Shown: positions 1-9,407 of the stretch, one piece after another | Position numbering within the stretch: the first letter of the stretch is position 1 | Layout: every line of letters begins with the position of its first letter | From: Lachnospiraceae bacterium | GTDB taxonomy: Bacteria > Bacillota > Clostridia > Lachnospirales > Lachnospiraceae | Assembly (NCBI GenBank): GCA_011959105.1 | Contig: BLLU01000226.1 | Span: forward strand, 1 to 55,403 | Direction: 5' to 3' | DNA length: 55,403 bases | Program-made: the position numbers and the translations under genes | Notes under the pieces: model-generated | Told to the model about the DNA's origin: nothing | What the model saw: the letters and a program-made list of their open reading frames with translations, nothing else | The model's database searches: none

Positions 1-91
1 ATTAAAATTTTCAATCGCGAGATTTGTGTCTGCGCGGTGCTTGCCACAAACTCGTCATGCGCAAAAAGCAGCGCAGAAATGAGGAGAAATC

Positions 92-1651
92 ATGGAGATC
101 AAGACAGTAATGCTTACAGCCAGAAGTGCCACTCTGGAGATTGCGGACGGTGGCAGGCATTTTACCCGGCATCCTTACCGGGTGGTGGTGAACGGCCGGG
201 AGGCCGTGACTGCGGAGAGAACCGTCACCAGCCTGTTTGGCCTGAAGCCCCAGACCCGGTATCTGGTGGAGATATACGATGGACAGCAACAGGTGGGAAC
301 CACGGAATTTACCACCGAATATGAGTTTGTGACCCTGGATGTGACCCGGTTCGGGGCCAGGGGGGACGGGGTGTCGGACGATACCCATTTTATCCAGGCG
401 GCCATTATGGCCTGTCCCGAGCATGGCCGGGTCTACATACCTGCGGGAACCTATCGGATCACCAGTCTGTTCCTGAAGAGCCATATCCGGCTGGAACTGG
501 CGGAGGGAGCAGAACTGAGAGCCTTCACGGAACGGGAAAAGTTTCCCATATTTCCGGCCATGCTGGAGAGTTATGACGAAGGGGACGAGTACAATCTGGG
601 TACTTGGGAGGGGAATCCCCTGCCCATGTTCACCGGGATTCTCTGCGGCGTCCAGGTAGAGGATGTGGTGATTTATGGCCGGGGCGTTATCAACGGCAAC
701 GCTTCCAAGGCGGACTGGTGGGAGGATCCCAAGGTCATGCGGGGGGCTTTCCGGCCCAGGCTGTTCTTTATCAGCCATTGCCAAGATGTGGTTTTACAGG
801 GCCTGAAGTTCTGTAATTCCCCTTCCTGGACTCTGCACCCGTATTTCAGCAAGGGGCTTCGGTTCCTGGACCTGGCTGTGGAAAATCCGGCGGATTCTCC
901 CAACACGGACGGCCTGGACCCCGAATCCTGCCGGGACGTGGAGATACTGGGCGTGCGTTTTTCCCTGGGGGATGACTGCATTGCCGTCAAGTCCGGCAAG
1001 ATCTATATGGGCAGGAAATATAAGACCCCCTCGGAGAATATTCATATCCGCCAGTGCCTGATGGAAAACGGTCATGGAGCGGTGACGCTGGGCAGCGAGA
1101 TGGCGGGGGGCGTGGTGAATCTCACGGTGGAGGACTGCGTTTTCCGAAATACGGACCGGGGGCTGCGGATCAAGACCCGGCGGGGCCGGGGCCGGGATGC
1201 CGTGTTAGACCATATTACATTCCGCAACCTGACCCTGGACCATGTGATGACGCCGCTGGTAATAAATGCCTTTTATTTCTGCGATCCTGACGGCAAGACC
1301 CGGTATGTGCAGTCCCGGGAGCCCTATCCGGTGGACGAGAGGACGCCCGTAATCGGCAGGCTGACCTTTGAAAATATGGAATGCGCCAACTGCCATGTGG
1401 CTGCAGCTTATTTTGACGGTTTGCCGGAACAGAAGATTCAGGAGATTGTGATGAAGAATATCTCCGTCAGCTATGCCGGGAATCCCAAATGTGATGTGCC
1501 CGCCATGTCCGAGGGCGTGGAGAAGAGCAGCAGGCGGGGCATGTTTATCCGCAACGTAAAGCATCTGGTGCTGGAGCACGTGACCGTCAGCGGCCAGGAG
1601 GGCGAGGCGCTGGAGACGGAGGGCGTGGACGATGTGGAAGTGAGGCCGTAG
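92..1651 (+). CDS. Glycoside hydrolase family 28 (polygalacturonase-type pectinase)
   Basis: Predicted to hydrolyse alpha-1,4-galacturonosyl or rhamnogalacturonan linkages in pectic chains. Residues 1-85 look like a fibronectin-III-type domain. A right-handed beta-helix follows, opening with the pectinase motif FGARGDGVSDDT near residue 87. All GH28 catalytic motifs are visible: NTDGLD (about 271-276), GDDC (about 293-296), GHG (about 327-329) and RIK (about 359-361). The 519-aa length is usual for FnIII-GH28 proteins. No signal peptide is seen, which suggests action on imported oligosaccharides in the cytoplasm. The start follows GAGGAG at good spacing. The gene is followed directly by a structured tandem repeat and a sugar isomerase. 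The exact substrate (polygalacturonate, rhamnogalacturonan or xylogalacturonan) cannot be told from sequence. Confidence 0.93.
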   Translation: MEIKTVMLTARSATLEIADGGRHFTRHPYRVVVNGREAVTAERTVTSLFGLKPQTRYLVEIYDGQQQVGTTEFTTEYEFVTLDVTRFGARGDGVSDDTHFIQAAIMACPEHGRVYIPAGTYRITSLFLKSHIRLELAEGAELRAFTEREKFPIFPAMLESYDEGDEYNLGTWEGNPLPMFTGILCGVQVEDVVIYGRGVINGNASKADWWEDPKVMRGAFRPRLFFISHCQDVVLQGLKFCNSPSWTLHPYFSKGLRFLDLAVENPADSPNTDGLDPESCRDVEILGVRFSLGDDCIAVKSGKIYMGRKYKTPSENIHIRQCLMENGHGAVTLGSEMAGGVVNLTVEDCVFRNTDRGLRIKTRRGRGRDAVLDHITFRNLTLDHVMTPLVINAFYFCDPDGKTRYVQSREPYPVDERTPVIGRLTFENMECANCHVAAAYFDGLPEQKIQEIVMKNISVSYAGNPKCDVPAMSEGVEKSSRRGMFIRNVKHLVLEHVTVSGQEGEALETEGVDDVEVRP

Positions 1652-1876
1652 GGGATATGCGGAACTATAAACAGCAAATTCCCGGAAAGCGCACTGAAGG
1701 ATATAGGGACGCATCAGCGGCCATATATCCTTCACCAGGATCGTGTGCTTGTAGGGAATTTGCGGAACTTTAATCAGCAAATTCCCGGAAAGCACACTGA
1801 TGGAAATAGGGACGCATCAGCGGCCATATTTTCATCACGGTGAATGTGTGCTTGTAGGGAATTTGCGGAACTTTTT
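1651..1876 (+). repeat. Two tandem 103-nt structured repeat units before the isomerase gene
   Basis: GCGGAACT recurs at 1659, 1762 and 1865, exactly 103 nt apart. Each unit folds into nested stems. Unit 1: P1 1676-1683/1754-1761, P2 1687-1694/1743-1750, P3 1696-1704/1725-1733. Unit 2: P1 1779-1786/1857-1864, P2 1790-1797/1846-1853, P3 1799-1807/1828-1836. P3 differs between units at two base pairs by compensatory exchange (A-U to U-A) and at one by G-C to G-U. The loop GGGACGCATCAGCGGC is identical. The second unit runs straight into the AGGAGG of the downstream gene. Related units lie near 31.5 kb and 36.7 kb. The family is not recognised from memory. Confidence 0.85.
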
Positions 1877-1891
1877 TAGGAGGAAAATGAG

Positions 1892-2728
1892 ATGCAGTTA
1901 GGAATCCGTTTACATGACACAAAGGAACTCCCTTTCGAAGAACGCATTGCGGATGTGCATGCTCTGGGATTTGCCTGCGGGCACTTGGCCCTGTCCAAGG
2001 TGATCAGGGAGTTTCCCACCACCGATGAGGCGTTGACGCCGGGGCTGGCCATGTACATTAAAAATGTGTTTGCCAAAAATCAGGTGGATATCGCCGTGCT
2101 GGGCTGTTATCTGAATCTGGCCAATCCCAATTCGGAGCAGCTTAAGAAGGCCATGAACCGATACATGGCCCATGTGCGTTTCGCGTCCTGGCTGGGCTGC
2201 GGCGTGGTGGGCACGGAGACCGGCGCGCCCAACGAAACTTACAGCTATGTGCCGGAATGCCATGGAGAGGAAGCGCTGCAGACCTTTATCGGCAATCTGC
2301 GCCCCATTGTGAAATACGCGGAGCAGATGGGAGTGGTGATGGCCATTGAGCCGGTGTGGCGGCATATCGTATATAATCCCGGGAGGGCCAGAAGGGTGCT
2401 GGACGAGATCGGCTCCCCCAATCTGCAAATCATCCTGGATCCTGTCAATCTGCTGGATATCTCCAATTATCAGGACCAGGAAGCCATCGTGGAAGAGGCC
2501 ATAGAGGTTCTTGGGCCCGATGTGGCCATGGTACATCTGAAAGATTATATGCCAACGGAGGGCAAACTGGAAGCCATGGCCTGCGGGCTGGGCAGAATGC
2601 AATACGGGACGGTATTGAAATTTATCAAGGAGCGCAAGCCCTGTATCCATGTGACATTGGAAAATACCACACCGGAAAACAACCGACAGGCCAGAGACCA
2701 TATTCTGGAACTGTATCGGAATGTATGA
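1892..2728 (+). CDS. Sugar phosphate isomerase/epimerase-like TIM-barrel protein
   Basis: A 278-aa member of the xylose-isomerase-like TIM-barrel (AP endonuclease family 2) superfamily. Such proteins isomerise or epimerise sugars and keto-sugars using a divalent metal. Probable metal-site acids and histidines lie in AIEPVW (Glu about 153), IILDPVN (Asp about 184), MVHLKDY (His about 215) and the terminal TLENT segment. The ATG follows AGGAGG at 1879-1884. That ribosome binding site sits at the very end of the structured repeat, so folding of the repeat could affect translation. The upstream GH28 gene suggests a role in pectin-derived sugar metabolism, but the substrate is unknown. Confidence 0.85.
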   Translation: MQLGIRLHDTKELPFEERIADVHALGFACGHLALSKVIREFPTTDEALTPGLAMYIKNVFAKNQVDIAVLGCYLNLANPNSEQLKKAMNRYMAHVRFASWLGCGVVGTETGAPNETYSYVPECHGEEALQTFIGNLRPIVKYAEQMGVVMAIEPVWRHIVYNPGRARRVLDEIGSPNLQIILDPVNLLDISNYQDQEAIVEEAIEVLGPDVAMVHLKDYMPTEGKLEAMACGLGRMQYGTVLKFIKERKPCIHVTLENTTPENNRQARDHILELYRNV

Positions 2729-2750
2729 GAACAGAATCGGAGGAAAAAGC

Positions 2751-2783
2751 GGGCAGAACCATATGGGGGTTCTGCCCTGGTTT
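2751..2783 (+). terminator. Hairpin terminator after the isomerase
   Basis: A perfect 10-bp stem, GGGCAGAACC (2751-2760) with GGTTCTGCCC (2768-2777), with a 7-nt loop and a weak following T-rich run (TGGTTTA). It lies 23 nt after the isomerase stop codon. Confidence 0.6.
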
Positions 2784-2864
2784 ATTGCAGCCAATTACAT
2801 TGCCAATTCTTGAAAGCGGCAGGGAGCAGCAACATACTGTAATTGCCGGAATAAGAAAAAGATA

Positions 2865-2893
2865 TTGCTTTAAAAGTGGAAAAACGATATATT
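2865..2893 (+). promoter_or_regulatory. Sigma-A-type promoter for the AAA/nuclease gene
   Basis: TTGCTT (2865-2870), 17-bp spacer, TATATT (2888-2893). It stands 55 nt before the start codon of the AAA/PD-(D/E)XK gene and after the isomerase terminator. Confidence 0.5.
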
Positions 2894-2947
2894 ATAGCTA
2901 TAGGGAGTTGTATGTGCAGGAAAGCAGGATTGAAAGAGAGGTAGGTT

Positions 2948-4645
2948 ATGGCCAGGACGATAAGCATAGGGCGTCAGGATTTTGAAAAAATCAGAAGCGA
3001 TAACTGCTTTTATATAGATAAAACAGACTTTATAAGGCAATGGTGGGAAGAAAAAGACGATGTGACCCTGATCACTCGTCCCAGGCGCTTTGGCAAGACA
3101 TTGAATATGAGCATGCTGGAACAGTTTTTCTCAGTGGATTATGCCGGGCGCAATGATCTGTTTGAAGGGCTTTCCATCTGGAAGGAGGAGAAATATCGTC
3201 AGTTACAGGGGACGTATCCGGTGATTGCGTTCAGCTTTGCAAATATAAAAGAGACCACATTCCAGGAAGCAAGAAAGAGGATCAGTCAGATTATTACGGA
3301 ATTGTATAACCGATTTGATTTTTTGTTATGCAGCGATAGCCTGAATGAAAATGAAAGAGCACTATTCAGGAAGATATCTGCGGGAGAGGCGAAGGATGAG
3401 GAGACTAACTCGCTGAAAACATTATCTAATTATTTGATGCAGCATTATGGCAAAAAAGTGATTATTCTGCTGGACGAGTATGACACGCCCATGCAGGAGG
3501 CGTATGTGAGCGGCTATTGGGACGAACTGACAGCGTTTACCAGGAGCCTGTTTGGCGCCACTTTTAAGACAAATCCTTATATGGAATGTGCTCTGATGAC
3601 CGGCATTACCCGTGTGAGCAAAGAATCCATGTTCTCGGACCTGAACAATCTGGAAGTGGTGACAACTACATCAGAAAAGTATGCGTCCTGTTTTGGATTC
3701 ACGGAGGAAGAAGTATTTGCCGCATTGGAGGAATATGGACTGTCAGACCAAAAACAGCAGGTTAAGGATTGGTATGACGGGTTTACTTTTGGCAGTAAGA
3801 AAGAGATCTATAACCCATGGTCCATTATTAATTTTCTGGATAAAAAAGCGGTGGGAACCTATTGGGTTAATACCAGTTCCAACAGGCTGGCCAGCAAACT
3901 GCTTCGGGAAGGGAATCCCAGTGTGAAAAAGGGCTTTGAGGAATTGTTGGGGGGAAGAGTGCTTGAGTTGGAGATAGACGAGCAGATTGCTTATAGTCAG
4001 TTATCTTCAAAGAAGAACGCCATATGGAGCCTGTTGCTGGCCAGCGGGTATCTGAGGGTGGCGAGTACCATTTTCGTGGAGAGGACCGGCCGCATGATCT
4101 ATAAGCTGGCATTAACCAATAAAGAGGTATCCATTATGTTTGAGGACATGGTGCGGGATTGGTTTTCTGAGAACGATTATTACAATGATTTTATTAAAGC
4201 CCTTTTATTGGGAGACGTAACGGTCATGAATACCTATATGGACCGGGTGACAAAGGAGATGTTCAGCTATTTTGACACAGGCAGGAATCCCTATAATGAA
4301 CCAGAGAGGTTTTACCATGGTTTTGTGCTGGGTTTGATGGTAGAACTGTCTGATCGGTATATGGTCACGTCTAATCGGGAGAGCGGATTCGGTAGATATG
4401 ACGTGATGCTGGAGCCCAGAGATACGGCAAGGGATGATGCCATGATCTTGGAGTTCAAAGTGCAGGGTCCTAAAGAAAAGGAACTGTCCGACACAGTAGC
4501 CGCAGCCTTGCGGCAGATAGAGGAAAAGGATTACCCGGCCTCCCTGGCGGCAAGGGGGATACCAAGGGAACGTATCAGGAAGTATGGCTTTGCCTTTTGC
4601 GGAAAAGAGGTGTTGATTGGCACTGCGGAAACTCTAAGTAAATAA
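2948..4645 (+). CDS. AAA-ATPase-like / PD-(D/E)XK nuclease-superfamily protein (DUF1703)
   Basis: A 565-aa two-domain protein of a family that is often multicopy in anaerobic gut bacteria and whose role is unknown. The N-terminal AAA-ATPase-like domain opens with the family motif YIDKTDFI (about 23-30). It has a P-loop RPRRFGKT (about 46-53) and a Walker-B-like IILLDEYD (about 174-181). The C-terminal PD-(D/E)XK-like domain shows YDV followed by the EFK core of motif III (about 503-505), so the nuclease fold may be active. The gene has its own promoter and sits alone between a terminator and a gene-poor AT-rich stretch. Such genes have been proposed to belong to mobile or defence repertoires, but nothing adjacent confirms that here. 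Confidence 0.85.
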   Translation: MARTISIGRQDFEKIRSDNCFYIDKTDFIRQWWEEKDDVTLITRPRRFGKTLNMSMLEQFFSVDYAGRNDLFEGLSIWKEEKYRQLQGTYPVIAFSFANIKETTFQEARKRISQIITELYNRFDFLLCSDSLNENERALFRKISAGEAKDEETNSLKTLSNYLMQHYGKKVIILLDEYDTPMQEAYVSGYWDELTAFTRSLFGATFKTNPYMECALMTGITRVSKESMFSDLNNLEVVTTTSEKYASCFGFTEEEVFAALEEYGLSDQKQQVKDWYDGFTFGSKKEIYNPWSIINFLDKKAVGTYWVNTSSNRLASKLLREGNPSVKKGFEELLGGRVLELEIDEQIAYSQLSSKKNAIWSLLLASGYLRVASTIFVERTGRMIYKLALTNKEVSIMFEDMVRDWFSENDYYNDFIKALLLGDVTVMNTYMDRVTKEMFSYFDTGRNPYNEPERFYHGFVLGLMVELSDRYMVTSNRESGFGRYDVMLEPRDTARDDAMILEFKVQGPKEKELSDTVAAALRQIEEKDYPASLAARGIPRERIRKYGFAFCGKEVLIGTAETLSK

Positions 4646-5255
4646 ATAGTAAACTATCCTTTTCTGGTAAAATGAGAGAAGAATTAAAAAGGATTATTTG
4701 GATGAAAAAAGGCATACGGAATAACAGTTCACTGATATTTACAGAGATTTTTATAGACTCAGTGAAGGAAGGACATGCATTTTTATTTCGCATAGATTGC
4801 AAAGCTGCAGAGTTTGTGACTTTGTTCTTGTGCTTTATAAAGATAAAGTGGCTGAACAGGGAACACATCAGCTGCAATTGCATAGTATGAGGCATGATGG
4901 CTGGATATCGCGATTTTTGCGGAGCCGAAATTTTTTACACACTCTGGTATTATTCAAGAAAGGACAATGAATCAAAAGTACGAATACAAGATGAACTACT
5001 GGTGATTGCTGCAACAATCTTCTTTTACCAAATAAATAGCGGACATTGGAATAGGGACAATCCTGGCAGGCTTTCTTTGTAGGAAAACCCAGAAACGCAA
5101 GTATATTTCATATGGATTTAAGTCTGTTTTTGTGTTATGATTAAAAACACGTCTGTAAATAAACAACGGAGTTCCGAACAGTATGCAGATCAGGTCTTTG
5201 GAGTCGCAGATGGTATCGGAGTATGGCCGGGGCCTGGGATAGAGAGGAATGGGAC
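4646..5255. other. Gene-poor AT-rich intergenic region before the ABC exporter
   Basis: About 600 nt with clearly lower GC than its neighbours and no recognised gene. Two short open frames (4672-4890 and 4894-5082) lack convincing ribosome binding sites and resemble nothing I know. A 12-codon frame at 4967-5005 (MNQKYEYKMNYW) does follow AGAAAGGA at good spacing and could be a leader peptide for the exporter operon. No clear terminator or strong promoter was found. Confidence 0.4.
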
Positions 5256-7301
5256 ATGGAAGATTTGCGTTTTATCATGCAGTATATCAAAAGGCATAAA
5301 TGGCATTATGCCGCAGGTATTGTCACCCTGTTTGTGGTGGATTTTGCCAATCTGTACATACCCAGGATCACGGGCGCGGTCACGGACGGCCTGTCAGATC
5401 ATACAATGGATTGGAGCGGCGTCAAGAACTGTCTGCTGGGCCTGCTTCTGCTGGGACTGACTCTGGCTGTGGGGCGCTTCCTCTGGAGGTATTTTCTGTT
5501 TGGCTCCGCCAGGAAGATCGAGAAGGAACTGCGCAATGACATGTTTGCCCATCTGGAGAAGATGAGCGTGGACTACTTCAACGAGAACAAGACCGGCGAT
5601 CTGATGACCCGTTTTACCAGTGACTTAAACGCTATCCGCATGGCCATCGGCATGGCGGTGATCTCCGCTTTTGACGCCACGGTGATGACGGTAATGGTCA
5701 TCGGGCAGATGATGGTGTATGTGAATGTGAAGCTGACGCTGCTGGCGCTGATTCCCATGGTGGTGATCTGCGTGGGCACCGTTTACTATGGAAAAGTAAT
5801 TCATGCCAGATATATGGAACGCCAGGAGGCGGTGTCGGATCTGACGGACTATGTACAGGAGAGTTTTTCGGGGATTCGGGTGATCAAGGCATTTGTCAGG
5901 GAACAGGCCCAGCTGAAAGCCTTTACAAAAGCAAATGAGAAAACCCGGGAGAAGAATCTGAGCCTGGTGCGGCTGCAGGCAGTGGTCATGCCCCTTTTGG
6001 AAGTGTTTATCGGCATCAGCAGTCTGGTGACTCTGATTTATGGCGGCTATCTGGCCATTGTGGGGGAGATTACCCTGGGGCGCTTTGTGGCTTTCCATCA
6101 GTATGTGAATATGCTGGTATGGCCCATGCTGGCCTGCGGAGAAGCCATCAACACATTTGCCCAGGGCGGCGCTTCCATCAAACGGGTGCGGGCCGTCATG
6201 GAGGAGGAACCCGGGGTACGGGATCTGCTTTCGGAGGAGGAGAAGTTCTCCGGGCAGCAGGGAGCCGGCAGGGGAAAGTCCGCAGCCCTGGCCAAAGATC
6301 GTCTGGAGGCGGAAACCCGGCGGGGCAAACAGCCCTCCCTGACAGGACAGATCACATTTTCCCATTTGACTTACACCCACAGGGGAGCGCTTCAGCCGGA
6401 TCTGCGGGATGTCTGCCTGGAGATTCCGGCGGGTACCACTCTGGCTGTTATCGGGCGCACCGGCAGCGGCAAATCCACACTGGTCAACCTGATGCTGCGC
6501 CTGTATAACACGGACCAGGGTATGATCCTGCTGGACGGCAGGGATATCAACAGCATTCCTCTGAAAGAACTGCGGCGGCAGATCGCCTATGTGCCCCAGG
6601 ACAATTTTCTGTTTTCCGATACCCTGAAAGCCAATATTGCCTTTGGCGTGGAGGGGCAGGACATGGATCGGATCGTAGCCGCCACCAAAGCGGCCTGTAT
6701 CCATGACAGTATCATGGAATTTCCCGACAAGTATGACACTATGGTGGGGGAGCGGGGGGTGACTCTCTCCGGCGGGCAGAAGCAGCGAAGTTCCATTGCC
6801 AGGGCGCTGATGAAGGATGCCCCCATCCTGATTCTGGATGACGCGCTTTCCGCAGTGGATACGGACACCGAGGAACAGCTGCTTAGAAATCTGCAGGAAA
6901 ACCGCAGGGGCAAGACTACGATTCTGATCGCCCACCGCATCTCCACGATTCAGCATGCGGATGTGATCCTGGTGCTGGAAGAGGGCAGGGCGAAGGAAGT
7001 GGGCAACCACACCCGGCTCATGGAACAGAAGGGGATATATTACGAGATGTTTGAGAAGCAGCAGCTGGAGGCGGCCATGGGCGAGCAGAGGGCTGCGCTG
7101 CACCGGGAGTATCAGGACGAGCCCCATCCTTCCGGACAGGAGGCGGGGAATATGCCCCCGGCGGGAGTGGATCAGGAGCCTGGCCGGGCCGTGAAGCCCC
7201 AGGGACAGGAGATATGCAGAGAAGGTTCTGGGGCGGAAGAAGACGGGATCACACAGCATGTCCCGGAGAAGGACCGGGCAACAGGAAAGGAGGCGGAATG
7301 A
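5256..7301 (+). CDS. ABC exporter half-transporter, degenerate-site subunit
   Basis: A 681-aa TMD-NBD half-transporter of the heterodimeric multidrug exporter type (BmrCD/YheIH, LmrCD, TM287/288 class). The N-terminal membrane domain has about six helices. The ATPase domain has Walker A GRTGSGKST (about 399-407), Q-loop YVPQDNF, signature LSGGQKQR (about 503), Walker B LILDDALSAVD and H-loop IAHRIST. The residue after Walker B is Asp where Glu is normal, so this subunit carries the non-catalytic site, as usual for one partner of a heterodimer. A Pro/Gln/Glu-rich tail of about 60 residues follows the NBD and is unusual. The ATG at 5256 is preferred over 5223 because AGAGAGG lies 8 nt upstream. 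The stop is one base from the next start codon. Confidence 0.92.
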   Translation: MEDLRFIMQYIKRHKWHYAAGIVTLFVVDFANLYIPRITGAVTDGLSDHTMDWSGVKNCLLGLLLLGLTLAVGRFLWRYFLFGSARKIEKELRNDMFAHLEKMSVDYFNENKTGDLMTRFTSDLNAIRMAIGMAVISAFDATVMTVMVIGQMMVYVNVKLTLLALIPMVVICVGTVYYGKVIHARYMERQEAVSDLTDYVQESFSGIRVIKAFVREQAQLKAFTKANEKTREKNLSLVRLQAVVMPLLEVFIGISSLVTLIYGGYLAIVGEITLGRFVAFHQYVNMLVWPMLACGEAINTFAQGGASIKRVRAVMEEEPGVRDLLSEEEKFSGQQGAGRGKSAALAKDRLEAETRRGKQPSLTGQITFSHLTYTHRGALQPDLRDVCLEIPAGTTLAVIGRTGSGKSTLVNLMLRLYNTDQGMILLDGRDINSIPLKELRRQIAYVPQDNFLFSDTLKANIAFGVEGQDMDRIVAATKAACIHDSIMEFPDKYDTMVGERGVTLSGGQKQRSSIARALMKDAPILILDDALSAVDTDTEEQLLRNLQENRRGKTTILIAHRISTIQHADVILVLEEGRAKEVGNHTRLMEQKGIYYEMFEKQQLEAAMGEQRAALHREYQDEPHPSGQEAGNMPPAGVDQEPGRAVKPQGQEICREGSGAEEDGITQHVPEKDRATGKEAE

Positions 7302-7302
7302 C

Positions 7303-9312
7303 ATGCGCAGACTATTGACTTATCTGAAGCCTCATAAGTGGACCATGACTGCAGCTACCATATTGGTGTTGTTTATCATCGTGGTGGAGCTGTACCGTCC
7401 CATTATCATCGGTGACGCCATAGACGATTATATCAACGGCTATTACCAGCCTTTCCGGGTAGCGGAAAAAGGGGAGGAGGGGGCCGTGCCCTATGGAGAT
7501 CTCTGGCTGTCCAGAGTGGAACGGCAGAGCGGTCAGTTCCAGGGCAGCCTGCCGGAAAGGGATCAGCTTTCCGGTTATTACCAGCTTTTTCTCTACGGGG
7601 ACCGCTATTACATGGCGGAGGGATTGACCGCCGAGGAGAGTCTGGCCCTGGCGGAAGGCGGCACGGAACTGGTTCAATCCTATGTGGACGCAGGAGCCCC
7701 CTGCCTGGACAGGGAGCAGTTAAAAGCGCTGCGCCGCTATGATTTTACCGGGATTCTGTATGCGGCGGGGCTGTATTTGCTCATGATGCTGTTGGGCTTT
7801 GGACTGAACGCGGTGGATACCTGGATGCTCCAGAAGATGGGGCAGAATATCATCTTCCGCATGCGGGAACAGGTTTTTTCCCATATTCACAGTCTTTCCC
7901 TGAGTTTCTTCAATACCACACCGGTGGGAAAACTGGTGACCCGGGTGAGCAATGACACCGAGGCAGTGAATGAACTGTTTACCACGATTCTGGTGCGGCT
8001 CTTTAAAAATGTGGTAAAAATCCTGGGTTATGCGGTGGTGATGCTGTCCATCAGCGTGCGGATGACTCTGGTGTCCTTTGCGCTGCTGCCGGTGGTGGGA
8101 GTGCTCACCTTTGTGTTCCGTTTTTACTCCCGGAAAGCCTACAAGATTACCCGCAACAAAATCACGGAGCTGAATACATTTCTCTCCGAACATATCTCCG
8201 GCATGAGACTGATCCAGGTATTTGTACGGGAGCAGGAAAAGTATGAGGAGTTTGAGTGTAAGTCTCAGGAACTGTTTCGGGCCAACTGGCGGGAGGTCAT
8301 GACCTTTGCCATCTTCCGTCCCAGCATTTATTTTCTGTCCATCGTGGCCATGGTGATTGTGATCGGGACCGGCAGTTATTCGGTGCTGGGAGGCAGCCTG
8401 TCTCTGGGGACGCTGTTTATCTTTATCACCTATATCAGTTCTTTCTTCGAGCCCATCCAGGAACTTGCGGAGCAGTTTGGCACGCTGCAGTCCTCCCTGG
8501 CCTCCGCGGAGAAGGTTTTCTCCATACTGGATGAGGAGCCGCAGATCGTGAACCCGCCTGCGCCTCTGCCCGTGGATATTCAGGGGCGCATTGAGTTTAA
8601 GCATGTGTGGTTTGCCTATGAGAAGGAAGATTATATCTTAAAAGATGTGAGTTTTGTGATTCATCCCGGAGAGAAGGTGGCCTTTGTGGGCGCCACCGGA
8701 GCGGGCAAAACCTCCATCCTGAATCTGATCGGCCGGTATTTTGACATCCAGAAGGGGGAGATCCTGATCGACGGCGTGGATATCCGGCAGATCGACAAGG
8801 CTAAACTGCGGCGGGCCATCGGCCAGGTACAGCAGGACGTGTTCCTGTTTACCGGGGATATCAAAGGGAATATCTCTCTGGACAATGAGGCCATCAGCCG
8901 GGAGGATGTGATCCGGGCGGCGCGGACGGTTCATGCGGACACTTTTATCGAGAAAATGCCCGGAACTTATGACGCACCGGTGACGGAACGGGGCAGTACC
9001 CTGTCCGCAGGGCAGCGGCAGTTGATTTCCTTTGCCCGTACCCTGGCTTACGAGCCGCGGATCCTGGTGCTGGACGAGGCCACAGCCAATATCGACACTG
9101 AGACGGAAAGTCTGATCACCCAGGCCCTGGCCGCGCTGATGCAGGACCGCACCACCATAATGGTGGCGCACCGCCTGTCCACCATACAGCACGCGGACAA
9201 GATCATTGTCCTGCATCACGGCCGCATCAGGGAATCTGGCAGTCATCAGGAACTGTTGGCCCAGGAAGGGCTTTATAAGAAGCTGTATGATTTGCAGTTG
9301 GTGCAGGAGTGA
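7303..9312 (+). CDS. ABC exporter half-transporter, catalytic-site subunit
   Basis: A 669-aa partner of the preceding subunit. It is translated from AAAGGAGG (7286-7293) with a 1-nt gap after the upstream stop, indicating coupled synthesis. The NBD has Walker A GATGAGKTS (about 462), signature LSAGQRQL (about 566), Walker B ILVLDEATANID with the catalytic Glu, and H-loop VAHRLST. Between the first two membrane helices lies a soluble insertion of about 100 residues (about 45-150), presumably extracellular. Such insertions occur in YheH-type Firmicutes proteins. The substrate is unknown; drugs, lipids or peptides are all possible. Confidence 0.93.
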   Translation: MRRLLTYLKPHKWTMTAATILVLFIIVVELYRPIIIGDAIDDYINGYYQPFRVAEKGEEGAVPYGDLWLSRVERQSGQFQGSLPERDQLSGYYQLFLYGDRYYMAEGLTAEESLALAEGGTELVQSYVDAGAPCLDREQLKALRRYDFTGILYAAGLYLLMMLLGFGLNAVDTWMLQKMGQNIIFRMREQVFSHIHSLSLSFFNTTPVGKLVTRVSNDTEAVNELFTTILVRLFKNVVKILGYAVVMLSISVRMTLVSFALLPVVGVLTFVFRFYSRKAYKITRNKITELNTFLSEHISGMRLIQVFVREQEKYEEFECKSQELFRANWREVMTFAIFRPSIYFLSIVAMVIVIGTGSYSVLGGSLSLGTLFIFITYISSFFEPIQELAEQFGTLQSSLASAEKVFSILDEEPQIVNPPAPLPVDIQGRIEFKHVWFAYEKEDYILKDVSFVIHPGEKVAFVGATGAGKTSILNLIGRYFDIQKGEILIDGVDIRQIDKAKLRRAIGQVQQDVFLFTGDIKGNISLDNEAISREDVIRAARTVHADTFIEKMPGTYDAPVTERGSTLSAGQRQLISFARTLAYEPRILVLDEATANIDTETESLITQALAALMQDRTTIMVAHRLSTIQHADKIIVLHHGRIRESGSHQELLAQEGLYKKLYDLQLVQE

Positions 9313-9407
9313 GGAACCGAAAGCCAGTAGATTCACAGGAGGCGGAACCGAAAAGAGAGGAACCGGGAATATGGCCGGGGCGGGCAGAGAAGGCAGGGAA
9401 CATACAT

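Noticed and set aside
1651..1876. CRISPR array
   Set aside because: There are only two 103-nt units, they are structured along their whole length and have no unique spacers; no cas genes are nearby.
4672..5082. Two small frames (72 and 62 codons) between the AAA protein and the ABC exporter
   Set aside because: No ribosome binding sites, no similarity recognised, and irregular composition; treated as non-coding.
5625..7304. A 559-codon minus-strand open frame opposite the first ABC exporter subunit
   Set aside because: Composition and position mirror the conserved plus-strand ATPase motifs; no independent start signal.
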